Source of the DNA: Candidatus Tenderia electrophaga
Lineage (GTDB): Bacteria > Pseudomonadota > Gammaproteobacteria > Tenderiales > Tenderiaceae
Direction of reading: 5' to 3'
Length of the DNA stretch: 64,000 nucleotides
NCBI GenBank assembly: GCA_001447805.1
Contig: CP013099.1
Span: 1,612,001-1,676,000, forward strand
The notes beneath the pieces are model-generated. The model saw only the letters and a list, made by a program, of their open reading frames with translations, had not been told where the DNA came from and did no database searches. Of the stretch, positions 37,588 through 48,219 are shown piece after piece (the first letter of the stretch is position 1; the number at the start of each line of letters is the position of its first letter). The position numbers and the translations under genes were made by a program.

Positions 37588-37962
37588 ATGCTCAACACGC
37601 CACAATCACAACGCGGCATGACCGCGATCGGGATGGCGATGATACTGGCGCTGTGCGGTTTCGTGCTGATCATCGTCGTCAAGTTGTTTCCGGTCTATCT
37701 GGAAAGCTTCAAGGTCAATTCCGCCTTGCAGGGCCTGACCAGTGACAGTCGCGTCGAGGGCGCCAGCGACGCCAAGGTCAAGGAGTTGATTCTGAAGAAG
37801 CTCCAAGTCGATGACGTGGATCACCTTACGAATAAAGATATCCAGATCGTCAAGCAAGGCGCCAAGCGCCAGGTCTCCATCGATTACGAACGGCGCGTCT
37901 CCATGATGGGCAACGTGGATGCCGTCGTGGCCTTCGACAACAGCGTCGAGATAGGGAACTGA
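37588..37962 (+). CDS. DUF4845-type small membrane protein
   Basis: A 124-residue protein with one membrane helix (about 14-34, beginning TAIGMAMILALCGFVLIIV) and a small soluble domain. It resembles the DUF4845 family, regularly encoded between lepB and rnc in gammaproteobacteria. The function is not known; the N-terminal GMTAIGM resembles a pilin-like start but lacks the FTLxE motif. Its stop abuts the rnc start. Confidence 0.85.
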   Translation: MLNTPQSQRGMTAIGMAMILALCGFVLIIVVKLFPVYLESFKVNSALQGLTSDSRVEGASDAKVKELILKKLQVDDVDHLTNKDIQIVKQGAKRQVSIDYERRVSMMGNVDAVVAFDNSVEIGN

Positions 37963-38640
37963 TTGTTGGATTCCCTGGACCGGCTTGGTAAGGCGCTCGA
38001 CTATCGATTCAAAGATCCAGCGCTGCTCGAACTGGCGCTGACGCACCGCAGCGTCAGCAATCAAAACAACGAACGACTAGAGTTTCTCGGTGATGCGGTG
38101 TTGGGCTGCATCATCGCCGCGGAGTTGTTTGCGCGTTTTCCCCAGGCCAGCGAAGGCGAACTGACTCGCCTGCGCGCCAGTCTGGTCAAAGGTGACACCC
38201 TGGCCAAGATCGGTCGTGAACTGGCGCTGGGTGATCATCTTCGTCTCGGTTCAGGCGAACTGAAAAGCGGCGGTTTCCGCCGCAGTTCCATCCTCGCCTG
38301 CGGCGTGGAGGCCATCATCGGTGCAGTATGGAACGACGGTGGATATACGGCTGCCCGTCAATTGGTGGTGCGCTTGTATGAATCTCGCCTCGAGGAGGTC
38401 TCGCCGGAAGCGGCGCACAAGGATCCCAAGACCCGTCTGCAAGAACTATTACAGGCACGCAAACTGCCGTTGCCGGTGTATGAATTGTTGTCGGTGGAAG
38501 GTGAGGCCCACGACCAGATCTTCTGCGTCAGCTGTCAGGTGGATGGTTTGTCCGACCCTGGCCAGGGGCGGGGCGCCAGCCGGCGCAAGGCCGAACAGGA
38601 TGCGGCGCGGCGCGTCTACGAACTCATCACCCGCCAATAA
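37963..38640 (+). CDS. rnc: Ribonuclease III
   Basis: A 225-residue double-stranded-RNA endonuclease for rRNA processing and mRNA control. The catalytic signature ERLEFLGDAVLG (residues about 37-48) is intact. The C-terminal dsRNA-binding domain (about 154-223) includes DPKTRLQELLQAR and GQGRGASRRKAEQDAA. It begins at TTG 37963 (or TTG 37966) immediately after the preceding stop, so translation is probably coupled. Confidence 0.97.
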   Translation: MLDSLDRLGKALDYRFKDPALLELALTHRSVSNQNNERLEFLGDAVLGCIIAAELFARFPQASEGELTRLRASLVKGDTLAKIGRELALGDHLRLGSGELKSGGFRRSSILACGVEAIIGAVWNDGGYTAARQLVVRLYESRLEEVSPEAAHKDPKTRLQELLQARKLPLPVYELLSVEGEAHDQIFCVSCQVDGLSDPGQGRGASRRKAEQDAARRVYELITRQ

Positions 38641-38654
38641 GCGAATATATCTCT

Positions 38655-39557
38655 ATGGAAAATGACAGCATGAATGTCCATTGCGGGTATGCCGCCATCG
38701 TCGGCCGTCCCAATGTGGGTAAATCGACCCTGATGAATCGTATTCTGGGGCAGAAGATCAGTATTACCTCGCGCAAGCCGCAAACCACCCGCCACCGCAT
38801 TCTGGGCATCAAGAGCGCAGCCGGGAGTCAGGCCATTTACGTCGACACCCCCGGCCTGCACAAGGCCGGCAACAAGGCCCTCAACCGCTATCTCAACCAG
38901 GCTGCCGGCGCGGCGTTGAAGGATGTGGATGTGGTGCTGTTCGTGGTGGCGGGGACCAAGTGGACCGAGGAGGACGACAACGTTCTCGCACGGCTCAAGC
39001 AGGCCGCCACCCCGGTGATTCTGGTGGTCAACCAGGTCGACCGCCTGCAAAAAGAAGCGCTCTTGCCCCATCTGCATAGACTCTCTGAATTGATGGCATT
39101 TCGCAGCATCGTGCCGGTGTCGGCCAAGACCGGCGAAAACGTCGAGCAGCTGGAGCAGGAGGTGGAAAAGCTATTGCCGCAATCCCCCCCGTTCTTTCCC
39201 GACGACCAGATCACCGACCGCAGTATGCGCTTTATCGCCGCTGAGATCGTACGCGAAAAGCTGACCCGTCAGCTGGGCCAGGAGCTGCCCTACGAATTGA
39301 CCGTGGAGATCGAGGCCTACGAGGCGGAAGAGGATCTTACCACCATCCACGCCTTGATCTGGGTGGCGCGGCCGGGACAAAAGGCCATCGTCATCGGCAA
39401 GGGCGGCAAGGCGCTGAAAAAGGTCGGCGAGCAGGCGCGCCGGGACCTGGAGACCCTGCTGGCGCAAAAGGTCTTGCTCAAACTGTGGGTCAAGATCAAA
39501 GCGGGCTGGTCGGCCGACGAACGGGCCCTGCGTAGCCTGGGTTATACTGACGACTGA
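38655..39557 (+). CDS. era: Ribosome-assembly GTPase Era
   Basis: A 300-residue GTPase that binds 16S rRNA. G1 is GRPNVGKSTLMN, G2/switch region ITSRKPQTTRHRI, G3 DTPGLHKAGNKAL, G4 NQVD. A type II KH domain at the C-terminus (about 215-290) contains VIGKGGKALKKVGEQARRDLE. Together with rnc and recO this forms the conserved rnc-era-recO set. Confidence 0.98.
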   Translation: MENDSMNVHCGYAAIVGRPNVGKSTLMNRILGQKISITSRKPQTTRHRILGIKSAAGSQAIYVDTPGLHKAGNKALNRYLNQAAGAALKDVDVVLFVVAGTKWTEEDDNVLARLKQAATPVILVVNQVDRLQKEALLPHLHRLSELMAFRSIVPVSAKTGENVEQLEQEVEKLLPQSPPFFPDDQITDRSMRFIAAEIVREKLTRQLGQELPYELTVEIEAYEAEEDLTTIHALIWVARPGQKAIVIGKGGKALKKVGEQARRDLETLLAQKVLLKLWVKIKAGWSADERALRSLGYTDD

Positions 39558-39577
39558 TTTTCAGATCGCCGCTTGCC

Positions 39578-40351
39578 ATGGCGCAGTTCAATCAAAAAGT
39601 GGTGCTGGAACCGGCCTATGTGCTGCACCAGCGTCCCTATCGCGATACCAGTTTGCTGCTGGAGGTGTTCTCGTCTAACCACGGCCGCCTCGGCCTGGTG
39701 GCGCGCGGCGTCAGGGCCAAGGGCGGTCAGCGCCGTGCCTTATTGCAGCCCTTTACGCCCTTGAGTTTGTCTTGGTCGGGGCGAGGAGAGCTGGCTACAT
39801 TGACCGATGCGGAGGCCGATCCTGCAGCCCACCGCCTCGTCGGCCAGGTATTGTTGAGCGGCTTTTATCTGAACGAACTGTTGCTGCATTTGCTGCATCG
39901 CCACGACCCCCATCCTGAATTGTTCGCCCATTATCGCTATACTTTGCAGCAATTGAGTCGCGTCAGTGGTGCCGATCATGAGCGGCGTTTGCAGGTCAGC
40001 CTGAGACTGTTCGAAAAGCAGCTGCTGCAAGAGATCGGTTATGGTCTGGTGCTGGACTATGAAGTGGAGCAGGGTGAAGCCATCGATCCGGAACGCCTAT
40101 ATCGTTTTGTGCTGGGCCAAGGACCGGTGGCGGCGCGGGCCGGCGCCGAGCCGGGGGCGCTGTTGTTCCCCGGCAGCTCCCTGTTGGCCCTGGCGGCGCA
40201 CCGTCTCGACCAGCCCCGGGTCCTCAAGGACGCCAAGCGCCTCACGCGCCTGGTGTTGGACCATTACCTGGCGGGACGCAAGCTGCACAGCCGCCAATTA
40301 TTGCTGGATCTGCAGCGCGGCGCCGAGGCCGCTGCCTTGAACAAATCCTGA
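39578..40351 (+). CDS. recO: DNA repair protein RecO
   Basis: A 257-residue recombination mediator that helps load RecA with RecR. The N-terminal OB fold includes [18 protein letters not shown] and [21 protein letters not shown]. The C-terminal helical part has [20 protein letters not shown] and [21 protein letters not shown]. There is no zinc-finger cysteine cluster, as in other gammaproteobacterial RecO. Confidence 0.95.
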   Translation: MAQFNQKVVLEPAYVLHQRPYRDTSLLLEVFSSNHGRLGLVARGVRAKGGQRRALLQPFTPLSLSWSGRGELATLTDAEADPAAHRLVGQVLLSGFYLNELLLHLLHRHDPHPELFAHYRYTLQQLSRVSGADHERRLQVSLRLFEKQLLQEIGYGLVLDYEVEQGEAIDPERLYRFVLGQGPVAARAGAEPGALLFPGSSLLALAAHRLDQPRVLKDAKRLTRLVLDHYLAGRKLHSRQLLLDLQRGAEAAALNKS

Positions 40352-40361
40352 ACTATCAAAC

Positions 40362-41099
40362 ATGGAGTCAATGATGTTATTGGGTGTCAATATCGATCAC
40401 GTCGCCACCTTGCGCCAGGCGCGCGGCACGCGCTATCCCGATCCGGTGCAGGCCGCCATCGAGGCGGAACAGGCCGGCGCCGACGCCATTACCCTGCATC
40501 TGCGCGAGGACCGGCGCCACATTCAGGAGCGCGACGTGGAAATGCTGAAGGGTATCTTGCTCACGCGTATGAACCTGGAGATGGCCGTGACCGAGGACAT
40601 GCTGGCCATCGCCGAGCGCATCCGCCCGGCGGAGTGCTGCCTGGTGCCCGAGCGGCGCGAGGAACTCACCACCGAAGGTGGCCTGGAGGTGGCCGGGCAG
40701 CAGGATCGCATGCGCGAGGCCTGTGCCCGCCTGGCCGCGGTCGGCACGCGGGTGTCTCTGTTTATCGATGCCGATCCGGCCCAAATCGAGGCCGCGGCGA
40801 CGGTGGGCGCGCCGGTGATCGAGATCCACACCGGCCATTTCGCAGACGCCGACACAGCGCAGGCGCGCCAGGCCGAGTTCGAACGCATCCTTGCCGCAGT
40901 CAAGCAGGGTGACGCCCTGGGCTTGCATGTCAACGCCGGTCACGGGCTCAACTACCAGAATGTGGCCCAGATCGCCGCCATTCCCCAATTGCGTGAGTTG
41001 AATATCGGTCATGCGATTATCGCCCGGGCCTTGTTCACCGGCCTGCAGGGGGCGGTGGCAGAGATGAAACGCCTGATGCTGGAGGCACGACGCGGGTGA
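40362..41099 (+). CDS. pdxJ: Pyridoxine 5'-phosphate synthase
   Basis: A 245-residue TIM-barrel enzyme that joins deoxyxylulose phosphate and aminoacetone phosphate into pyridoxine phosphate. Signature segments are [49 protein letters not shown] and [13 protein letters not shown]. The exact start is uncertain: ATG 40362, 40371 or 40374; a GGAG at 40365-40368 favours 40374. It overlaps acpS at GTGA. Confidence 0.97.
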   Translation: MESMMLLGVNIDHVATLRQARGTRYPDPVQAAIEAEQAGADAITLHLREDRRHIQERDVEMLKGILLTRMNLEMAVTEDMLAIAERIRPAECCLVPERREELTTEGGLEVAGQQDRMREACARLAAVGTRVSLFIDADPAQIEAAATVGAPVIEIHTGHFADADTAQARQAEFERILAAVKQGDALGLHVNAGHGLNYQNVAQIAAIPQLRELNIGHAIIARALFTGLQGAVAEMKRLMLEARRG

Positions 41100-41482
41100 T
41101 TTTCGGCATCGGTACCGATATCGTCGCCGTCAGCCGTATCCAAGCCGGCCTGGCGCGTTACGGTGAAAGGTATGCGCGCCGTATCCTGGCGCCGGCGGAA
41201 CTGGCACTGTTTCAGGCCAGCGTCCTGCCGGGCCATTTTCTGGCCAAGCGCTTTGCCGCCAAGGAGGCCGCGGTCAAGGCCATGGGCACCGGCTTTCGCG
41301 ACGGCATCACACTGGGCCAGATCGCCGTCAATAACGACCTGCACGGCCGACCCGAACTGATCTTCAGCGGCCGTGCCGAGCAGGTATGCCGTGAGCTTGG
41401 CATCGGCGCCGCGCACCTGAGTCTGGCGGATGAAAGGGAATATGCCATCGCCTTTGTCACCTTATTGCGCGATGGCGCTTGA
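41096..41482 (+). CDS. acpS: Holo-[acyl-carrier-protein] synthase
   Basis: A 128-residue phosphopantetheinyl transferase that activates ACP with coenzyme A. The two motifs are [12 protein letters not shown] (metal-binding aspartate) and [22 protein letters not shown] at 41096 overlaps the pdxJ stop. It is the last gene of the lepA-acpS run. The 80 bp after it contain only the promoter of the tRNA gene. Confidence 0.96.
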   Translation: MIFGIGTDIVAVSRIQAGLARYGERYARRILAPAELALFQASVLPGHFLAKRFAAKEAAVKAMGTGFRDGITLGQIAVNNDLHGRPELIFSGRAEQVCRELGIGAAHLSLADEREYAIAFVTLLRDGA

Positions 41483-41520
41483 GATGACGGCAATAAATAC
41501 TAATTAATCGTAATTGCCTC

Positions 41521-41549
41521 TTGAAAAAAACGAATTACATTAGTACTAT
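41521..41549 (+). promoter_or_regulatory. Promoter of the initiator tRNA gene
   Basis: TTGAAA and TACTAT are separated by 17 bp, followed by a GC-rich stretch (CTGCGCAGCTG), as expected for a growth-rate-controlled stable-RNA promoter. The -10 box ends 13 bp before the tRNA. Confidence 0.65.
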
Positions 41550-41562
41550 ACTGCGCAGCTGC

Positions 41563-41639
<77 letters not shown>

Positions 41640-41655
41640 ATTTTAGTGTTGCAGG

Positions 41656-41679
41656 AAGCCCCGTATTCGGGGCTTTTTG
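41656..41679 (+). terminator. Intrinsic terminator after tRNA-fMet
   Basis: AAGCCCCG and CGGGGCTT form an 8-bp stem with loop TATT, followed by a T-run. It may leak to allow rimP-nusA transcription. Confidence 0.9.
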
Positions 41680-41744
41680 TTAGCTGCGACACGAACGATT
41701 CGGTGTCCATAACGCCCGGATAATAATAGTGTCGTAAGAAGAAG

Positions 41745-41765
41745 TGGGCCATAGGCCCATTTTTT
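41745..41765 (+). terminator. Terminator-like hairpin in the rimP leader, probable attenuator
   Basis: TGGGCC-ATA-GGCCCA followed by TTTTTTG, 19 bp before the rimP ATG. A terminator inside the leader of rimP-nusA-infB fits the rimP-leader attenuators reported in Proteobacteria, probably read through depending on NusA. Confidence 0.7.
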
Positions 41766-41784
41766 GTTTCAACAAGGTGAAAAG

Positions 41785-42249
41785 ATGGTCCGACAAGCGT
41801 CGGTTAAGGTACTGCAACTGCTCGAGCCATTGGTCGAAGGGCTGGGGTATGAATTTGTCGGTGCGGAATATCTGCCCCAGGGCAAGCACTCGCTGCTGCG
41901 CGTCTATATCGACCTGCCGGAGGACGGCATCGGTGTCGAAGACTGCGAGCGCGTCAGCCGCCAGGTCAGCAGTATGCTGGATGTGGAAGATCCCATTCCC
42001 GGGCATTACACCCTCGAGGTATCTTCCCCCGGCATGGACCGGCCCTTGTTTACGGTCGGGCAGTTCCAGCGTTTTGTCGGTCGTGAGGTCAAACTGCTGC
42101 TGTCACGGCCGGTGCATAAGCGCCGCAAGATGACGGTGGAATTGCAGGGTGTGACGGACGATGTGGTGACCGTGATGCTCGAAGGCGAAGCGATCCAGAT
42201 CGATTTCGATAATATTGAAAAGGCACATCTGGTGCCGGTATTTGACTGA
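41785..42249 (+). CDS. rimP: Ribosome maturation factor RimP
   Basis: A 154-residue protein for 30S subunit maturation. Landmarks are QLLEPLVEGLGYEFVGAEYL, LRVYIDLPEDGIGVEDCERV, LEVSSPGMDRPLFT and the C-terminal SH3-like part IQIDFDNIEKAHLVPVF. The ATG at 41785 has AAGGTGA upstream; an extension to 41764 lies within the leader hairpin. It heads rimP-nusA-infB-rbfA-truB. Confidence 0.95.
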   Translation: MVRQASVKVLQLLEPLVEGLGYEFVGAEYLPQGKHSLLRVYIDLPEDGIGVEDCERVSRQVSSMLDVEDPIPGHYTLEVSSPGMDRPLFTVGQFQRFVGREVKLLLSRPVHKRRKMTVELQGVTDDVVTVMLEGEAIQIDFDNIEKAHLVPVFD

Positions 42250-42304
42250 AGCGTTGTCCCCCGGGACGAGCTGTTACAGGCAGTGCTGCAATAGAGGCTA
42301 AACG

Positions 42305-43801
42305 ATGAACAAAGAGATATTGTTAGTTGTAGATGCAGTGTCCAACGAAAAGGGTGTCTCCAAAGACATCATTTTCGGTGCGATCGAAGCCGCGTTGGCG
42401 ATGGCGACCAAAAAGCGCCACGGCGGCGAGATCGAGGTGCGCGTCGCCATCGATCGTGAGACCGGCGACTACAACGCCTTTCGCCGTTGGCAGGTGATCG
42501 ACGACGAGGAAGAATTCGAAAACCCCGATGCCCAGATCATGCTGGATGAGGCGCAGGCCAAGCAGCCTGGCATTGCCGCGGGCGAGTATATCGAAGAGCC
42601 GCTGGAGGCCGTCGAGTTCGGCCGCATCTCGGCCCAGACCGCCAAGCAGGTCATCGTGCAGAAGGTGCGCGAGGCGGAACGTGCCCAGGTGGTGGACGCC
42701 TACATCGACCGCGTCGGTGAGCTGGTGATGGGCGTGGTCAAGCGCGTCGATCGCGGCAATGTGATCCTGGATCTGGGCGGTAATGCCGAGGCCATTATCC
42801 TGCGCGAAGATATGATCCCGCGCGAGTCACTGCGCCCCGGCGACCGGGTGCGCGGCTATCTGCGCGAGGTCAGCTCCGAGCCGCGCGGCCCGCAACTGTT
42901 TGTCAGCCGCACCGCGCCGGAGTTGTTGATCGAGTTGTTCAAGCTCGAGGTGCCCGAGGCCGGTGAAGGCTTGATCGAAATCCGCGCCGCCGCCCGCGAT
43001 CCGGGCGTGCGTGCCAAGATTGCTGTCAAGAGCAACGACCAGCGCATCGATCCGGTCGGCGCCTGCGTCGGTATGCGCGGTTCGCGGGTGCAGGCGGTGT
43101 CCAACGAACTGGGCGGCGAGCGCGTCGATATCATACTCTACGACGACAACCCGGCGCAGTTCGTGATCAATGCCATGTCGCCGGCCGAGGTGGTGTCCAT
43201 TGTGGTCGATGAGGAAAGCCACACAATGGATATCGCGGTGAGTGAGGAAAATCTGTCTCAGGCCATCGGCCGGGGTGGTCAGAACATCCGTTTGGCCAGT
43301 CAGTTGAGCGGCTGGGAATTGAACGTCATGACCGAGTCGGACGCCGAGCAGAAGAGTGAACAAGAGTCCGCCGCCGTACTCCAACTATTGATGGAACAAC
43401 TGGATGTGGACGAAGAGGTGGCATCCATCCTGGTGCAGGAAGGCTTCAGCTCGATTGAAGAGGTGGCCTATGTACCGGTTCAGGAGATGCTCGAAATTGA
43501 AGAGTTTGATGAAGATATCGTCGAGGAATTGCGCAATCGCGCCCGTGATGTGTTGCTGACGCGCGCCATCGCCGGCGAAGAGCACGGCAGTGCCGCGCCG
43601 CAGCAGGATCTGCTGGAACTGGCGGGCATGGATGAGTCTCTCGCCCAGGCCTTGGCCGCCAGAGGCATCGTCTCGCGCGAGGATCTGGCCGAGCAGGCCT
43701 TAGATGATATTAGTGATATTGAAGGTTTGGACGCAGAACGGGCCAGTCAATTGATCATGGAAGCTCGTGCCCCTTGGTTTGCTGAAGAGCAACAAGGGTA
43801 A
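42305..43801 (+). CDS. nusA: Transcription termination/antitermination factor NusA
   Basis: A 498-residue RNA-polymerase-binding factor. The N-terminal domain (about 1-125) is followed by S1 (about 135-200, [20 protein letters not shown]), KH1 and KH2 (about 200-345, with [20 protein letters not shown] and [13 protein letters not shown]). Two acidic C-terminal repeats (about 360-430, 435-495), each with LL..G.SIEEV.Y-type sequence, correspond to the AR1/AR2 helix-hairpin-helix repeats seen in E. coli. It is the second gene of the operon. Confidence 0.97.
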   Translation: MNKEILLVVDAVSNEKGVSKDIIFGAIEAALAMATKKRHGGEIEVRVAIDRETGDYNAFRRWQVIDDEEEFENPDAQIMLDEAQAKQPGIAAGEYIEEPLEAVEFGRISAQTAKQVIVQKVREAERAQVVDAYIDRVGELVMGVVKRVDRGNVILDLGGNAEAIILREDMIPRESLRPGDRVRGYLREVSSEPRGPQLFVSRTAPELLIELFKLEVPEAGEGLIEIRAAARDPGVRAKIAVKSNDQRIDPVGACVGMRGSRVQAVSNELGGERVDIILYDDNPAQFVINAMSPAEVVSIVVDEESHTMDIAVSEENLSQAIGRGGQNIRLASQLSGWELNVMTESDAEQKSEQESAAVLQLLMEQLDVDEEVASILVQEGFSSIEEVAYVPVQEMLEIEEFDEDIVEELRNRARDVLLTRAIAGEEHGSAAPQQDLLELAGMDESLAQALAARGIVSREDLAEQALDDISDIEGLDAERASQLIMEARAPWFAEEQQG

Positions 43802-43830
43802 TCAACAGCTGGCTGGAGGGTGACGATAAT

Positions 43831-46380
43831 ATGTCAGAAGTAACGGTTAAACAATTGGCGGAAGCAGTAGGTATTCCCATGGATCGCCTGCTCGTGCAAT
43901 TGGGCGAGGCAGGGGTCGAGGTGCCGCCCGGCGCCGATGCCACCATTAGCGACAAAGACAAGATGCAGTTGCTCAAGCACCTGCGTAAGGGCGACGAACA
44001 GGCCGAAGCGGCCAATTCCAGTCCCAAAAAGATCACCCTGAAGCGCAAGACTGTCAGCGAACTCAAGCAAACCGGCGGCGGCAAGGCCAAGACCGTCAGC
44101 GTCGAGGTGCGCAAGCGTCGCACCTACGTCAAGCGCAGTGTCGCCCTGGCGGATGAAAAGGCCGAACTGGAAACCAAGATGGCCGAAAGCGACGCGCGTC
44201 GTGCCGAGGAACAGGCCAAGTTGGCCGCCGAGGAAGAGGCGCGCCGTAAGGCGGTGGAAGACAAGCGCCGTCAGGAAGAAGAGGCCGAAGCCGCGCGCAA
44301 GGCCGCCGAGGAAGAGGCCGCCCGCAAGGCCGCCGAGGAACAGGCTCAGGCGCCCGTGACGCCCGCCGTGCCCGAAGAGGCCGTGCCGCCGTCCGAGGCC
44401 AAACCGACCACTAAGCGCGAGTCCGTCAAGGGCAAGAAGCGTGGCAAAGGCGGCGCAGAGGAGGAATTCGGCGGTCGCGGCAAACGCAACAAGGGTGGCC
44501 GTGAAGAACTGCACGTGTCAGCGGGCAAGTCGGGTCGTCGCAAGAAAAAACCCGCTAGGGCCGGCAAGGTCGTGGTGGGCGAAAGCCAGCACGGCTTCCA
44601 GAAACCCACCGCGCCCATCGTGCGTGAGGTGACCATCCCCGAGACCATTACCGTGGCCGACCTGGCCCAGCGCATGTCGGTGAAGGCGGCCGAAGTCATC
44701 AAGGCGATGATGGGCATGGGCTCCATGGTCACCATCAATCAGGTCATCGATCAGGAGACCGCCGCTGTCGTGGTCGAGGAAATGGGCCACACGCCCAAGC
44801 TGATGCGCGAGGATGATCTGGAGGCCGAAGTGTTGGCCAGCACCAGTGAGGAACAGGCCGGCGAACAGGTGCCGCGCGCACCGGTGGTGACCATCATGGG
44901 ACATGTCGACCACGGCAAGACCTCGCTGCTGGATCATATCCGCCGCGCCAAGGTGGCCGCCGGCGAAGCCGGCGGCATCACCCAGCACATCGGTGCCTAT
45001 CACGTCGAGACCGACCGCGGCATGGTCACCTTTCTGGATACCCCGGGCCATGCGGCGTTTACCGCCATGCGTGCCCGCGGCGCACAGGTGACCGACATCG
45101 TCATCCTGGTGGTGGCCGCCGACGACGGCGCCATGCCGCAGACCATCGAGGCCATCCAGCATTCCAAAGCGGCCGGTGTGCCGCTGATCGTGGCGGTCAA
45201 CAAGATCGACAAGCCCGAGGCCGAACCGGATCGGGTCAAACAAGAGCTGACCGGCCACGAGGTGATTCCGGAAGACTGGGGCGGCGACACCATGTTCGTC
45301 AACGTCTCGGCGAAAACCGGTGAAGGCATCGACGCCCTGTTGGATGCGGTACTGCTGCAATCCGAGGTGATGGAGCTGAAGGCGGTGGAAGACGGAGCCG
45401 CGACGGGTATCGTGGTCGAGTCCTCGCTGGACAAGGGCCGCGGCGCGGTGGCCACCATTCTGGTGCAGAACGGTACCTTGCGTAAGGGCGACATCCTGCT
45501 GGTGGGCAAGGAATACGGCCGCGTGCGCGCCATGTTCGACGAAACTGGCAAGCCGGTGGAGTCCGCCGGCCCCTCTATCCCGGTGCAGGTCTTAGGGCTG
45601 TCGGGCACCCCGGACGCCGGTGATATTGCCGCAGTGGTGGCGGAAGAGCGCAAGGCGCGCGAGATCGCTTTGTTTCGACAGGGCAAGTTTCGCGACGTCA
45701 AGTTGGCCAAGCAACAGGCGGCCAAGCTGGAGAATGTGTTCTCGCAAATGGCCGAGGGCGAGGTGGGTATGCTCAACCTGTTGGTCAAGGCCGACGTGCA
45801 GGGCAGTGTGGAGGCCTTGCGTGATTCCCTGACCAAGCTGTCCACTGACGAGGTCAAGGTCAAGATCATCGCCAGCGGTGCCGGCGGCATCACCGAGTCC
45901 GACATCAATCTGGCGCTGGCCTCGCAGGCCATCGTCATCGGCTTTAACGTGCGTGCCGACGGTGCCGCCAAACGCGTCGCCCAGGAAAACGATGTGGATC
46001 TGCGCTACTACAGCGTGATCTACGACATCATCGACGACGTCAAGCAGGCCATGTCGGGTATGTTGTCGCCGGAGATCCGCGAAGAGATCATCGGCCTGGC
46101 CGAGGTCAAGGACGTGTTCCGCTCGCCCAAGCTGGGCGCCATCGCCGGCTGTCTGGTGGTGGACGGTACGGTCAAGCGCAGCGCACCGATCCGTGTGCTG
46201 CGTGACAACGTGGTGATCTATGAAGGCGAGCTGGAATCGCTGCGGCGCTACAAGGATGACGTCAACGAAGTCAAGGCCGGCACCGAGTGCGGTATCGGCG
46301 TGAAGGACTACAACGACGTCAAGCCGGGCGACCAGATCGAGGTCTACGAGCGCGTCGAAGTGGCCAAGACCATCGACTAG
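43831..46380 (+). CDS. infB: Translation initiation factor IF-2
   Basis: An 849-residue GTPase that brings initiator tRNA to the 30S subunit. The N-terminal IF2-associated part is followed by a charged Ala/Glu/Lys/Arg-rich linker (about residues 105-180), a basic segment ([20 protein letters not shown]), then the conserved core: G1 [12 protein letters not shown] at about 357, G3 DTPGHAAF, G4 NKID. C-terminal domains include [10 protein letters not shown] and [14 protein letters not shown]. Internal in-frame starts could give shorter forms, as known in E. coli. Confidence 0.98.
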   Translation: MSEVTVKQLAEAVGIPMDRLLVQLGEAGVEVPPGADATISDKDKMQLLKHLRKGDEQAEAANSSPKKITLKRKTVSELKQTGGGKAKTVSVEVRKRRTYVKRSVALADEKAELETKMAESDARRAEEQAKLAAEEEARRKAVEDKRRQEEEAEAARKAAEEEAARKAAEEQAQAPVTPAVPEEAVPPSEAKPTTKRESVKGKKRGKGGAEEEFGGRGKRNKGGREELHVSAGKSGRRKKKPARAGKVVVGESQHGFQKPTAPIVREVTIPETITVADLAQRMSVKAAEVIKAMMGMGSMVTINQVIDQETAAVVVEEMGHTPKLMREDDLEAEVLASTSEEQAGEQVPRAPVVTIMGHVDHGKTSLLDHIRRAKVAAGEAGGITQHIGAYHVETDRGMVTFLDTPGHAAFTAMRARGAQVTDIVILVVAADDGAMPQTIEAIQHSKAAGVPLIVAVNKIDKPEAEPDRVKQELTGHEVIPEDWGGDTMFVNVSAKTGEGIDALLDAVLLQSEVMELKAVEDGAATGIVVESSLDKGRGAVATILVQNGTLRKGDILLVGKEYGRVRAMFDETGKPVESAGPSIPVQVLGLSGTPDAGDIAAVVAEERKAREIALFRQGKFRDVKLAKQQAAKLENVFSQMAEGEVGMLNLLVKADVQGSVEALRDSLTKLSTDEVKVKIIASGAGGITESDINLALASQAIVIGFNVRADGAAKRVAQENDVDLRYYSVIYDIIDDVKQAMSGMLSPEIREEIIGLAEVKDVFRSPKLGAIAGCLVVDGTVKRSAPIRVLRDNVVIYEGELESLRRYKDDVNEVKAGTECGIGVKDYNDVKPGDQIEVYERVEVAKTID

Positions 46381-46382
46381 CC

Positions 46383-46745
46383 ATGCCCAGAGAGTTCAGT
46401 CGCACCAAACGGGTAGAGGCGCAGATCCAGCGCGAATTGGCGCAGTTGATACAATTCGAACTCAAGGACCCGCGCATCGGCCTGGTGACGGTGTCCGGCG
46501 TCGAGGTATCGAAAGATCTGGCCTATGCCAAGGTGTATGTTACGGCCCTGGGCGACGAGCAGCACAGCGTCGACGAGATGCTGGCGGCGCTTAATCACGC
46601 CGCCGGTTTCCTGCGCCGTGAACTGGGCAAACATCTGACTACCCGTGTCACGCCGCAGCTGAACTTTATCTACGATGAATCGGTGGAGCGCGGCGCCAAT
46701 CTGAGCGCCCTGATCGACGCCGCCCTGGCGCCGAAAGACAAGTAA
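46383..46745 (+). CDS. rbfA: Ribosome-binding factor A
   Basis: A 120-residue KH-like protein required for 16S 5'-end processing and cold adaptation. Landmarks are REFSRTKRVEAQIQRELAQL, FELKDPRIGLVTVSGVEVSKD and the C-terminal LTTRVTPQLNFIYDESVERG. It starts 2 bp after the infB stop. Confidence 0.96.
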   Translation: MPREFSRTKRVEAQIQRELAQLIQFELKDPRIGLVTVSGVEVSKDLAYAKVYVTALGDEQHSVDEMLAALNHAAGFLRRELGKHLTTRVTPQLNFIYDESVERGANLSALIDAALAPKDK

Positions 46746-46780
46746 TTTTCCAGAATTGGGTATTTGAGGGGATGTAAAAA

Positions 46781-47704
46781 TTGGCTAAGCGTCGTGCCAG
46801 AGGGAGAGACGTTAGCGGTATCCTGTTGCTGGACAAACCCACCGGGATCACCTCCAACGCGGCGCTGCAGCGGGTCAAGCGTCTGTTCTGCGCCAATAAG
46901 GCCGGTCACACGGGCAGTCTGGATCCCATCGCCACCGGCCTGTTGCCCATCTGCCTGGGCGAGGCCACCAAGGTCTCGGCCTATCTGCTCGATGCCGACA
47001 AGGGCTACCGTGTCACGGTCAAGCTGGGTGAGAAAACCACGACCGCCGATATCGAGGGCGAGGTGATCGAGTGCCGCCCGGTGCCCGCCTTGACGCGGGC
47101 GGCGGTGCAAACTCTGCTGGCCGGATTTGTGGGTGACATCGAGCAGGTACCGCCCATGTATTCCGCCCTCAAAAAGGATGGCCGGCCGCTCTACGAGCTG
47201 GCGCGTCAGGGTATCGAGGTGGAGCGTCGCCCACGCCGGGTGACCCTGTACTCCATTCAGCTGCTCGAGCTGCGGGCGGATGAACTGGACCTGGAGGTGA
47301 TGTGTTCCAAAGGCACCTATATTCGTACCCTGGCCGAGGATATCGGCGCACAGCTGGGTTGCGGCGGCCACGTCCAGGCATTGCGTCGCACCCTGACCGG
47401 CGGCTTTGAGCTCTGCCGTAGCGCCACCCTCGATGAGCTGGAGCGGGTGCGCGACGCGGCGCCGGCCGCGGCCCTGGACGCCTATTTGCTGCCCATGGAC
47501 AGCGCGCTGCAGGCCTGGCCCGCGGTGCGTCTGACTCGCGACATGGCCTATTACCTGCGCCACGGTCAGGCGGTGCTGGTGCCGCGGGCGCCTACCGCCG
47601 GACTGGTCAGGTTGTACGACAGTGACCAGGAATTTCTCGGCATCGGCCATATCCTGGATGACGGCCGGGTGGCGCCGAAACGCTTACTGGCCACGGCAGA
47701 TTGA
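46781..47704 (+). CDS. truB: tRNA pseudouridine-55 synthase
   Basis: A 307-residue enzyme that makes pseudouridine at position 55 of tRNA. The N-terminus [16 protein letters not shown]-type motif ([16 protein letters not shown]) precedes the catalytic aspartate D48 in [28 protein letters not shown] is the second family signature. A C-terminal PUA-like part ends the protein. TTG at 46781 is used, with GAGGGGATG upstream. Confidence 0.96.
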   Translation: MAKRRARGRDVSGILLLDKPTGITSNAALQRVKRLFCANKAGHTGSLDPIATGLLPICLGEATKVSAYLLDADKGYRVTVKLGEKTTTADIEGEVIECRPVPALTRAAVQTLLAGFVGDIEQVPPMYSALKKDGRPLYELARQGIEVERRPRRVTLYSIQLLELRADELDLEVMCSKGTYIRTLAEDIGAQLGCGGHVQALRRTLTGGFELCRSATLDELERVRDAAPAAALDAYLLPMDSALQAWPAVRLTRDMAYYLRHGQAVLVPRAPTAGLVRLYDSDQEFLGIGHILDDGRVAPKRLLATAD

Positions 47705-47746
47705 TCCATATGCCTGTTGCCAAGGGCCGTTGGGGTGATTCCGTGC

Positions 47747-47775
47747 TTGTTTCAGGTGCTTTGCAGCGGTAAAAT
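47747..47775 (+). promoter_or_regulatory. Sigma-70-like promoter of rpsO
   Basis: TTGTTT and TAAAAT are separated by 17 bp, giving a leader of about 45 nt before the rpsO ATG. Confidence 0.55.
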
Positions 47776-47827
47776 ACGCCGCTTTAAAGCTGCATAGTCA
47801 ATTGTGATTTTTTTTTGGGAGATATAC

Positions 47828-48097
47828 ATGTCATTAAATGCTGAAGCCAAGCAGAAGGTCGTTAATGACTTTCAGCGTTCCGAAGGAGACACCGGTTCCC
47901 CGGAGGTTCAAGTCGCGCTGCTAAGCGCCCGTATTAACCAGTTGTCCGGTCATTTTAAAGAACATTCTCATGATCACCATTCACGTCAGGGTTTGTTGAA
48001 AATGGTCAGCCAGCGCCGCAAGCTGTTGGACTACCTGAAGAAGAAAGACCTCAATCGCTATCGCGATCTGATTTCACGTCTCGGTCTGCGTCGCTAA
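47828..48097 (+). CDS. rpsO: 30S ribosomal protein S15
   Basis: An 89-residue primary 16S rRNA-binding protein. It carries the S15 signature [17 protein letters not shown] and [16 protein letters not shown], then [22 protein letters not shown] precedes the ATG 6 nt away. In E. coli S15 represses its own translation through a leader pseudoknot; the short leader here is not obviously the same fold. It is followed by pnp. Confidence 0.98.
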   Translation: MSLNAEAKQKVVNDFQRSEGDTGSPEVQVALLSARINQLSGHFKEHSHDHHSRQGLLKMVSQRRKLLDYLKKKDLNRYRDLISRLGLRR

Positions 48098-48163
48098 GGG
48101 CGCTGCCAATCAAGCCAATGACGACGCAACAAGACATTGGCGGCAATCAGATGTTCCCGTTTG

Positions 48164-48180
48164 GAAGATGCCGAATCTTC
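48164..48180 (+). promoter_or_regulatory. Hairpin in the pnp leader
   Basis: GAAGAT-GCCGA-ATCTTC forms a 6-bp stem 40 nt before the pnp start; a second pairing CCAATG/CATTGG lies at 48116-48141. In E. coli the pnp leader is cut by RNase III and then controlled by PNPase. The same control is possible here but not proved by these short stems. Confidence 0.4.
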
Positions 48181-48219
48181 GTTGAAACTAAAGCCACCCA
48201 GAAATCTTAAGGATACTTG

